A model generated the notes under the pieces. It had not been told where the DNA came from and made no database searches. It was given only the letters and a program-made list of their open reading frames with translations. Positions 56,036 to 64,000 of a DNA stretch of 64,000 nucleotides are shown here, piece after piece (the stretch's first letter is position 1; each line of letters opens with the position of its first letter). Source of the stretch: Dichetophora obliterata (lineage: Eukaryota > Arthropoda > Insecta > Diptera > Sciomyzidae). Position numbers and translations under genes: made by a program. The stretch lies in assembly GCA_963920525.1 (NCBI GenBank), contig OY986436.1:14397467-14461466 (forward strand), in the 5' to 3' direction.

Positions 56036-56985
56036 AAAATCCATAAAATTATCAATAGATTATGAAACTGCGAAAAAGATTAATTTCTCTCTTGTGTCCA
56101 GCAACGCAATTTTTTTTTTTAATTGTAAAAACAGAAGTTCCTACATACTATTAAGAAATACTATATTTTTTAATTATATAAAAAATAGTGAAATACTATT
56201 TAATTAAAATTCAATTTCTAAGTATCTAAAAAAAATTTTTTTTTTGAATTCGCAAAATCTACTTATTGAACACTAGCATAGATCTAAACATTGGTGAGTT
56301 AGCTGCATAGTTGGTTCTCCATGGTCATAAATACAACACGTCTAAGTGTCGTAATGTTATCAAAGGAACTTTAAAGTTTATTAACTCAAGTAAATTAGAG
56401 CAACCAACCGTATCCACGACGATATCATATATAAACAAAAGATTTAACATTTTTCTTCTGTTCGGAAGAGTTTTTTATTTTAAATGATATTTAGGCGGAT
56501 GGGGGATTGAGCAGAGCAATTGTTGACGATTTGAATGTCCAATAATGAACTCAGCAAGTTTATATGTAGAATGGTATTTATTGTAGGTGTAAATTTACAG
56601 CCGAGTTTAGAGATTTATAAAGAAAGTTTTATAATGATTATATTTTAAGTATTTAAGAATAATTTCACCAAATAAGAGTTAGGTTCAAGTAGATTTAAGT
56701 AGATCAAAAATATAGAAATGTAAGTGTTTAATAATTATACCAGATTGTAGAGAGCAGGCGATTAATGATGTTGATGGCTTCCCAGCTGAACACACAAGAG
56801 ACGGAAGTCTCGGTGGTTAAAATGCATGATGGCACGTAAAGGTCGGACCGTACCGTGGTGGGTTTGTTTAATAAGCTGTTGTTCATCCAGGGGTGAAACG
56901 AGCACAGGTTTGTTGACGTCAACAAATGATTTTCCTAAAAGATACCCAAAGATCTTTAATTTCATTTACAAATGTCAATTGTGTC
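56036..56985. other. Spacer with no recognised gene
   Basis: Only short chance frames were seen between the piggyBac copy and the next TIR element. Confidence 0.4.
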
Positions 56986-56986
56986 T

Positions 56987-58692
56987 ATGAGAATCAAAAG
57001 TGATCAATTCCACTTTTGGAATAAATTCAGTTAACGATTGATTCTGATTACCCTTGTTAAATGCTACAAATAAATGTATTCATAGTTTTCTAATGTCTAG
57101 TATTTCCAGAGTTATGTGGTACTAAAAATCAATTTGAGAATCAAAGATGATCTATTCCACCTTGATGTGGGCATCAAAACGACACAACTCCACCTTTACT
57201 TTTTGTTCTCCAGAAAGGAGTACAACTGTTGTAATATTAGGCCTAATCACTACAGTTTATAGTTTACGTTCTCGCAAATAAGACGCTTTGTCGTGTCAAA
57301 CTAGACACGCTTTGTCGTGACAGCACTGTGTAGATTTACTGACAATATCCTTTGATTGTCAAAAGATTATGTCGCTTCCAAAAGTAGCTGACCAAGCAGC
57401 TTACTTCACCCGTCAATTATCCTTATACCTTTTTGGAGTACTTGCAGGTGCTGCCCATTCATTTCTCAAAAAAAAAACAACGTTTTCTTATATTACTGGA
57501 CGGAGAATATTCGCCCTAAAGGTTCAAATGAAATGGCCTCCGCTGTTTTTTTATCATACGCAACATGGATCATGAAGGTATAAGAACAGTTCGACCAATT
57601 ATAAAAGGTATGTGCCAATACTGGCTGGCAAATAAATATTTCCTGTTACTGGCCATTCTTATATTCCACCAGACAGAGTCTTTGCACAGACTGAGAAGCA
57701 AGGTAAAGTCAGAGAGACTATAATGTCAGTAGAAGATTATTTAAAAATATATAAAGATTATGGAGCAACAATAAATTTGGGAAGTGATGACTTTCCTATT
57801 CTTGATTTTGAAACAGAAGTATCGAAGGTTTTCAAGCCGCCATCTGCTTGCCACTTTAAATTCAACGAGACCAAACGATTTATAATTATAAAGTGTAAAA
57901 ATGACCTTATAAGAGTTCAAGGTGAACAATTTTATAGATCTTCTATTAGTGAGTCAAAATTTGTTGCAAGACTCGGAAAACGTGTGTTTTCCATGTCTCC
58001 TCCAATATTGCCATTGGGAGTAAAAATCGATGAACGTAAAATAGAAGAGTTTGACAAACTTCAATCTAAGCTCTTTGAAAATGAATGGAGATGGCTTGAA
58101 GACTTGAAATTTTATAAAAATCTTATGAACAATAATAGTTCTTAAAAAGAAACAGTGGACATTAATGACCCTGTTTGCGAATTTAATGCCGAAGATCGTT
58201 TTATAAGAATTAAATATATTTTTAATCATCTTTTTATTCTTATTATAATATTTCAATTTATATTTTATGTGTGTTATATACCTTTCAAAATTAGATTCAT
58301 AAATAAATAAAAAAGAAATTAATTAAATCTAAACACAAATGATTTTTTTTTTTGTGTACTGGATTAGAGTTAACTTTTTTAAGAATCAAACCTACACAAT
58401 TCCATTTTTTGAGGATCAAAACTACACTTTTCCAGAATGTTTGTATCAAAACGACTCCTTTCCACTAAGTGAGTTTCAAAACAACACTATTCGAAAATAA
58501 ATTGCTTTATACAAACCCATGCAATTAATTTTCAATTATAGTCGTTACGCAGTTAGATTTTAAAAAGTCCACTTTATAAGCAACAAAAACAAAAATTTTT
58601 AATAGTTACCTCCGGAATTCTTAACAATTTTTTTTTAATTAACTCCAAAGAATTAAAAGTGGAATTGATAACTTTTGATTCTCACTGACACA
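56987..58692 (+). mobile_element. TIR element with GTGTC ends and subterminal repeats
   Basis: GTGTCTATGAGAATCAAAAG and, complemented, GTGTCAGTGAGAATCAAAAG open inverted arms of about 35 bases that continue as TCAATTCCACTTTT. ATT may be a 3-bp duplication. Inside each end there are several further blocks of the form ATCAAAAC(G/T)ACNNNNTTCCAC (57170-57205 and 58385-58485). The coding middle is a relic. The superfamily was not determined; the GTCTATGA start and spaced CCAC motifs recall the MULE at 26381. Confidence 0.6.
57369..58145 (+). pseudogene. Unclassified arthropod transposase-type protein, fragment
   Basis: 57369-57450 encodes LPKVADQAAYFTRQLSLYLF. After a deletion and shifts, 57640-57720 reads FPVTGHSYIPPDRVFAQTEK and runs without a stop into 57723-58145 (MSVEDYLKIYKDYGATINLG; FPILDFETEVSKVFK; LPLGVKIDERKIEEFDKL). 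I recognise the GHS-x2-PPDRVF block as part of a protein type scattered through arthropod genomes, but I cannot name its class. The region between the blocks, where acidic catalytic residues would lie, is missing. Confidence 0.5.
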
Positions 58693-58851
58693 TTTCATAT
58701 AATAAGATGTTTTTAAAGGCACCAATGACTTAGTATAGGTAGAAAAGAAACATTTTTTTTTTTTGGTAAAGGAAGATTTTTAGAGCTCTAAGCGAAAATA
58801 AATTTTAAGTAGGATTGCAATAACGAGGAATCAGACAAATAATTTACTTAA

Positions 58852-60826
58852 TTACGTCGGACGGAATCGTATGGGCTATAAACTCGTTCTCGGGATACAA
58901 ATCTCCGGGACCAGATGGTATAATTCCTGCCATGTTGCAAACGGCTGAGTCGCAAGTCGTCCCATGGCTGAAGAATATATTTAACGGATGCATCAGGCTA
59001 AACTATGTACCTGTGGCTTGGAGGACAGCGAGGGTTGTATTCTTACCGAAGGCAGGTAAGAGCAGCCATCCCTGTCCAAGAGACTACAGGCCAATAAGTC
59101 TGACCTCCTTTGTTCTCAAAACGCTCGAGAAACTGATTGACTTGCACCTAAGAAACAATTCAATCTAGTTATCAGCCAACCAGCACGCATACACGAAAGG
59201 GAAATCGGTGGAAACGGCACTACATTCCCTAGTAGTAACCCTAGAAAAAGCCATCCACCGCAAGGAATACGCACTCGGGGCGTTTCTAGATATCTCAGGT
59301 GCATTCAAAAATGTATCAACCACCGCAATCCTTAGTGGATTACGTGCAATAGAGGCACCACCGGCAATAAACCTATGGTTAGACAAGTTGCTAAGCTGCA
59401 GAAAGATGCGGGCTGAGTGGGGCACTAAATCCATGGTAACGGAAGCTCGCAGTGGGACACCCCAGGGAGGGGTCCTCTCGCACCACTACTATGGAATCTT
59501 GTAGTTAATGAACTACTCGAAAAGTTCGCAGGTAGAGCGCCGAGGATAACTGCCTATGCAGACGGCATAAGCAATATTATAGTAGGGAAATGTCTATGAA
59601 CAGTAAGCTCCATAATGGAGAGCACACTTAAAGATGTACTTAGATGGTCAAATTCAGTCGGTCTTAGTATTAATGCAGAGAAAACGGATCTGGTTCTGTT
59701 CACGAAAAGGTACAAGATACCACAGTGGATACTACCGAAATTGAACGATATACGTCTCATACCGAAAACTCACACAAAATATCTAGGAGTCGTCCTGGAC
59801 AGCAAGCTGTCATGGAAAACCAACGTGGAAGAAAGGGTGTAGAAATCCACCATTGCGCTATACACATCCAAAAAGATGCTAGGCAGTACCTGGGGTCTCT
59901 CACCCTTTCTGATGCACTGGATCTATGTAACGGTAGTGCGTCCTATTCTACTCTATGGGATTATTGTGTGGTGGCCGGCTGTGAACAAATCAACATTCCT
60001 CAGGCACTTGGAGAAAACTCAGCGGCAGGCAGCGCTATGCATCACGGGGGCACTGAAGTCAACTCCAACTAAAGCGCTTGAAACCATTCTAAGTATGGAC
60101 CCCCTGGACATACACGCAAAACTTATAGCCGGAAAAACGGCACAACGCCTTAAGGCGGCAGGTAACATGCACATTCAAAATTTTGGACATTGTACAATCG
60201 GAAAGAATCTACTTAGTAGCACGGACTACATGGTGCCTCGCACGATAGTCAATTCCAAAGCACGAACTCTTCTGGGACCAAATGACTGGTGCAAATGTAT
60301 AGAACAAGCACAGCAGGCGGTCAACATATTTACAGACGGCTCCAAAATGCCTATGGGGGTAGGTGCGGCGGTGTATTGCGCAGAGCCTAATATAAGGCAG
60401 CCATATAAACTGCCACTGCAGTATCTTCCAGGCGGAAATATTTGCCAAAAGGAAGGCTGCTGAGATAGCCCTCAGCATGGACACACAACACTCTTACATC
60501 AACATTTTCGTTGACAGTCAAGCGGCGATCAAATCCAAGCGATCCGCTAGCATCAAGCCCAAAAGTGTCATGGCTGGCAGGGATGCACTAGATGCACTAT
60601 GCGCTTCGAAGAGAGTGCGCATCTACTGGGTCCCTAGCCACCAGGGCATTGAGGGAAACGAGATGGCAGATGGTTTAGCAAAGGAAGGCGCCGGGCTGGA
60701 ATCAGAACGCGCAGAGCATGTACTTACTCCGCTACAAGAGTTGTACAGGAACCTCGAAAGAAGAGCTACACTAGCAGTGAATCGTAGTGTGACGCCCATA
60801 ATAGCAGCGTATTTTGGACGTAACAT
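58852..60826 (+). pseudogene. RT and RNase H of element D, broken
   Basis: RT blocks: SPGPDGIIPAML, PKAGKSSHPCPRDYRPISLT, NQHAYTKGKSVETALHSL, GAFLDISGAFKN, GTPQGGVLS and AYADGISN, where the catalytic YADD has become YADG. The thumb follows (KYLGVVLDSKLSWKTNVEE; RPILLYGIIVWWPA). RNase H: NIFTDGSKMPMGVGAAV, a frameshift, INIFVDSQAAIKS, then YWVPSHQGIEGNEMADGLAK. Frame changes occur near 59165, 59500, 59600, 59842 and 60463. The protein is inactive both by shifts and by loss of a catalytic Asp. Confidence 0.8.
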
Positions 60827-61440
60827 TTTTTATATACATATATCTTTTGGTACTATTTAAGATTATTTTATAAGTGGTGTTAACATGAAGTTACGCATTT
60901 TTTTGTTATAAATTAATAGTTTTAGTTTCCTTTATTAAATAGTTCTTAATATAAATTAGTTTTAAATTAATACAAGTCAAATGAATTACACTAAAACTTC
61001 TATTAATGACAATTAGTAAGGTATTTTATTTCTTGGCGGTGTCAGAAAAATACTTTTGCGGAACATACCCTTGTATGGCATTAACGAGACAGGTGCAGGT
61101 CTGAACACAGAGTACATGTACAGAAGCGAGACAACATTAGTACAACATTAGCAGCATAAGTAAAACCACAAATATGGTACGCGACAACACACTAACACAA
61201 AGGAAGCAGCATATGTGTGAGAGTAAAGCTACAAATTGATATGCAGTAATACAGTGAGCAATACATGTGTAAGAGCGAGAAAGGAAGCAAGCAATATGGA
61301 AACTGCGAACATGGTGCGGTACAATGCTGTCGTTTGGCAGCTATAAAAAGGCATGCAGATCAGAATTCGAGGCTTTTTGCTGTGAGCTCGAGTCGTGAGC
61401 AGACGTCCGTAGCAGGTAAGTGGTTTCTAGTAGTTAGCCC

Positions 61441-61731
61441 TTATTGAAACTAAGTCTTGTGTGTTGGGCTCAGGTCCCTATGCATCCTTGCCAACCATAA
61501 GTCCTGGTTTTAAAGACACGGTTCTTGTATGTTGGGCTTGGGTCCCTATGCATCCTTGCCAACTATAAGGTAGTGTCAGTCTCATCCTTATTGAAGCTAC
61601 GTCTTGTGTGTTGGGCTCGGGTCCCTATGAATCCTTGCCAACCATAAGTCCTGGGTTCTAAGACGCGATTCTTGTATGTTGGGCTCGGGTCCCTATGAAT
61701 CCTTGCCAGCTATAAGTTAGTTTCATTTATC
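61441..61731 (+). repeat. 147-bp unit in tandem (2 copies, each with two half units)
   Basis: Each unit holds GTCCCTATGMATCCTTGCCA twice, preceded by TTGTGTGTTGGGCTC or TTGTATGTTGGGCT. Copies start with CTTATTGAA at 61441 and 61588. Confidence 0.8.
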
Positions 61732-61795
61732 CTTAAAAGTCCTCAAAAGAACCCACTACCACAAATACTTGCTACGGTCAGACGCTAGTTACTAC

Positions 61796-62210
61796 CACAT
61801 CGGTCAGGATTGTCGTGGCACTACGCGCACGAATCGCTGACATTGTAAAGGTCACACCACATCGGTCAGGATTGTCGTGGCACTACGCGCACGAATCGCT
61901 GACATTGTAAAGGTCATACCACATCGGTCAGGATTGTCGTGGCACTACGCGCACGAATCGCTGACATTGTAAAGGTCACACCACATCGGTCAGGATTGTC
62001 GTGGAACTACGCGCACGAATCGCTGACATTGTAAAGGTCACACCACATCGGTCAGGATTGTCGTGGCACTACGTGCACGAATCGCTGACATTGCAAAGGT
62101 CATACCACATCGGTCAGGATTGTCGTGGCACTACGTGCACGAATCGCTGACATTGCAAAGGTCATACCACATCGGTCAGGATTGTCGAGACACTACATGC
62201 ACGTCAACGC
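61796..62210 (+). repeat. 62-bp tandem array, about 6.6 copies
   Basis: CGGTCAGGATTGTCG recurs at 61801, 61863, 61925, 61987, 62049, 62111 and 62173, an exact 62-base period, with GGCACTACGYGCACGAATCG in each unit. Copies differ by only a few bases. The last unit decays after ACTACATGCACG. Confidence 0.95.
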
Positions 62211-62434
62211 TCTTCAAAAGAACTACACACACGGTTGGTGAGGACACAGATAGATGAGGAATTCGCGTATGCTGTTCAAAACAATTGAATTATCAGAGCT
62301 GACATCACGCGCTGCACCGCCAAGACTAGGAAGTTATATTAAGGAGTAGTCATTTAAAGGAGAATTTTATAAATAAATCATAAGAAGAATTAAATCGAAA
62401 TAATTTTCTTGTTTTACTAGTTATTGGAGAGTCC

Positions 62435-62860
62435 TTGAAATCAAATAAATTCTTTGTATACGAACCACTGGATCCGGCGAGTTATACCTCAGCAAAGCAT
62501 CGTTACAGTAGATGGAGAGATACGACATCGTGCAAGATCTCGAAAATCATGTTCATCTTGGCACGCCCGCGCAAAGATTGCAGGACACTAGTGGGCATGC
62601 TCACTGATCACTGCATGACGGCAACCCACGCGAGGAAGCTTGGCATCACTATGGATGACAACTGCAGGAAATGCAAGGAACCGGGCACAGTGGAGACCCT
62701 GGAGCACCTACTATGCACATGCCCCGCCCTACTTAGATCGAGACTAAAATACCTAGGCTCATAGACATTCCCGTCGCTTAAAGATGTAGCCAGGGTGTCT
62801 CTGGAATCCCTCCTAAGGTTTGCGAACTCAACGCAAATCTTTAAAGACTTTTAAATAACA
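62435..62860 (+). pseudogene. C-terminal Cys/His domain of element D
   Basis: After the insert the frame resumes with LDPASYTSAKHRYSRW, then ILARPRKDCRTLVGMLTDHC and the zinc motif CRKCKEPGTVETLEHLLCTC. It ends TAG near 62762; a shifted tail follows (DVARVSLESLLRFANST). This C-x2-C-H-C block closes ORF2 in RNase-H-bearing LINEs. Confidence 0.75.
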
Positions 62861-62954
62861 CAAAGGTTCCTTTTGTTCGCTACCGGTACCACTAAGAACC
62901 TGAATTGGTCTATGTGAGCCTTCACGAAAGCATCCGGTTTAACCTTACCTAAAC

Positions 62955-63480
62955 TACGCTGGCCAATTTGTCACTTTTAATGCTACATCGTTACTGAATA
63001 AAATAATAAGTAGTGAATCTTAAATGCTTCCCTGAGAAACACTTGAAAAGGCAACAGAGGGTATGGACATTTCATTTTCAATACTAACATGACTTATTCT
63101 ATTCCTCAAATATTATCGGAACCACTGAACTAAACTATAAAAAAACCAAGTCTAGAATATTTTTTAATAAATAATTATGCAAGAATTTATGAAAAGATTT
63201 TGAGAAAATTAGGAATTTATTAAAAGCTTTTGTTTAAATCGAATCGTTTTGATATTCCTGTATAAAAGCAAAAATACAATATTCGGAAAATAAAGTGAGG
63301 TTGCTTAAAGTTGATCGACCTGATACAAAACCATTTTGGAAAGGAGATATTATGTGTTTTACAGAAAAATAAATTTTTCTTCAACTATGGACTCAAAAAG
63401 TTTGGAGATATAGGTGAGTTTTGATATTGGTCTATAACTTTTGTTGTTGTTTTTATATCCGGATTTGTGTATCGGTGAAA
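62955..63480 (-). pseudogene. Non-LTR reverse transcriptase relic E
   Basis: On the minus strand, about 63450 downward, a block like RPITITPKMSKVFESIV can be read, then INSCIII and, at 62965-63045, SVSQGSI-stop-DSLLIILFSNDV, the decayed QGS...PLLFILFINDV motif. Many stops and shifts are present. It is related to the jockey/CR1-type elements A to C by motif style. Confidence 0.5.
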
Positions 63481-63941
63481 TAAATGACACTTTCTAATCA
63501 TCAATAAATAGAATTTTAAAACCTTGTCATCTTAACATGCCAATGCATGGTACAGTTTTGTAGAAGTGATACATGGATTGTTAGGAATTACAGGACACTG
63601 CAATTATAATTAAATACTTGTTTAAATTTAAAAAAATTGCAAAGAAATATCTTATTGCACTAAAAATTCTAAAAGAAAATGTAAATTAGTCAAACACGAA
63701 TTGTGTTTCTGAAATAAACTATTAACCTTTTTTAAGTCTATTTTGCTAAGCAGCGGCATAAAATAATTTTTGTAACTTAATTTTTTACAGCCTATGTTTA
63801 AAAGCTGCTATGTAATATCCTGAACAAACAATCTTATTTTTCGCTGATATCATTCTTTGCCATCTTTGACCTCTTCGATTGCAGTAAAACTTGTGCATTT
63901 AAACTTTGGCCTAAAGTCTATAAAATAATTTTACAGTCTCA
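63481..63941. other. Stretch with no recognised gene
   Basis: AT-rich sequence without convincing frames. Confidence 0.4.
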
Positions 63942-64000
63942 TCATTGACATCTCCATCATCTTCATCATCATCATCATCATCGTCATCGTCAGCGGCAGC
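63942..64000 (-). repeat. CAT/TCA microsatellite, Asp-rich if translated on minus
   Basis: (ATC)n runs to the window edge. On the minus strand it encodes an Ala then Asp run followed by EDDGDVNDE, which could be part of an acidic host exon continuing past 64000. This cannot be decided here. Confidence 0.4.

Larger units (their letters stand above)
60827..62434. mobile_element. 1.6-kb insert with two tandem arrays (possible solo LTR)
   Basis: It breaks element D between AAYFGRN and LDPASYTSAKHR. It has a TATAAAAAGGC box at 61341, a 147-bp duplication (61441-61731), a 62-bp array (61796-62210) and ATAAATAAATCATAAG near its right end. A promoter, a following leader and a polyadenylation-like signal without coding sequence suit a solo LTR. 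Terminal TG/CA and a target duplication were not established. Confidence 0.35.
58852..62900 (+). mobile_element. Non-LTR retrotransposon D with RNase H (I/LOA/R1 group)
   Basis: RT, RNase H and a C-terminal Cys/His motif occur in that order on the plus strand, the layout of I, LOA and R1-type LINEs. The ORF1 and endonuclease parts are missing (5' truncation near 58850). An insert (60827-62434) separates RNase H from the C-terminal part. The 3' UTR ends near 62900-62960 with AACCTTACCTAAAC. Codon use is more GC-rich than its surroundings. Confidence 0.75.

Noticed and set aside
61796..62210. Regular 62-bp repeats resembling a CRISPR array
   Set aside because: Units are contiguous and nearly identical along their full length, with no unique spacers; the context is eukaryotic.
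62063..62257. Frame across the 62-bp array
   Set aside because: It is a by-product of the tandem repeat and has no start or exon context.

Overview
The window looks like a TE-dense, strongly AT-rich stretch of an insect nuclear genome, most likely a higher fly (Diptera). The basis is the mixture of Tc1/mariner, piggyBac, hAT, PIF/Harbinger, MULE and P-superfamily DNA transposons with jockey/CR1-type and RNase-H-bearing non-LTR retrotransposons, short GT-AG introns of about 65 nt inside transposon genes, and a DINE-1/INE-1-like repeat with its CATGTCC-rich block. Species cannot be assigned. No rRNA, no functional tRNA and no CRISPR array was found. No confident host gene was found; two short exon-like segments (11962-11983 and 34581-34633) are the only host candidates, and the window could be a giant intron or pericentromeric DNA.

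Layout. 1-3.2 kb: a 254-bp MITE, a 63-bp tandem repeat, and a Tigger/pogo-like transposase relic split by a TIR element. 3.2-7.1 kb: a two-ORF non-LTR element (minus). 8.0-11.3 kb: a second element of the same kind (minus), cut by a full-length mariner (9433-10719). 12.2-14.1 kb: a DINE-1-like repeat with an internal tandem array, carrying a MITE. 14.3-16.7 kb: a TTAA MITE fragment and a third non-LTR relic (plus). 16.9-21.0 kb: an unidentified broken coding region split by a hAT-type element that itself holds a TTAA element and a Tc1-like element. 21.8-23.0 kb: another TTAA element. 24.5-32.0 kb: a PIF/Harbinger element with its Myb-like and nuclease genes, and a Mutator-like element (MULE) inserted between them. 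34.7-36 kb: a TIR element and a foldback element. 39.1-44.6 kb: a long-inverted-arm element with a THAP domain ORF, resembling Galileo/P-superfamily. 44.6-49 kb: relics, two MITE families and a foldback element. 50.2-53.5 kb: a CACTA-like (CMC) transposon whose three-exon transposase gene is open from end to end. 53.6-56.0 kb: a broken piggyBac. 57-58.7 kb: a TIR element with an unclassified arthropod transposase-type protein. 58.9-62.9 kb: an RNase-H-containing non-LTR element interrupted by an insert with two tandem arrays. 62.9-63.5 kb: a fifth RT relic.

What stands out. Most transposase genes are broken, but target-site duplications and terminal repeats are unusually well preserved, so the insertion order can be read directly: MULE into Harbinger (9-bp TSD), Tc1 and a TTAA element into hAT (8-bp TSD), mariner into a non-LTR element (TA). 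The best candidates for new biology are the intact CACTA-like gene, the MULE transposase with a C-terminal RING finger plus an unknown convergent ORF, the THAP/long-arm element, and a -1 frameshift heptamer sitting exactly at the ORF1 stop of the first retrotransposon.
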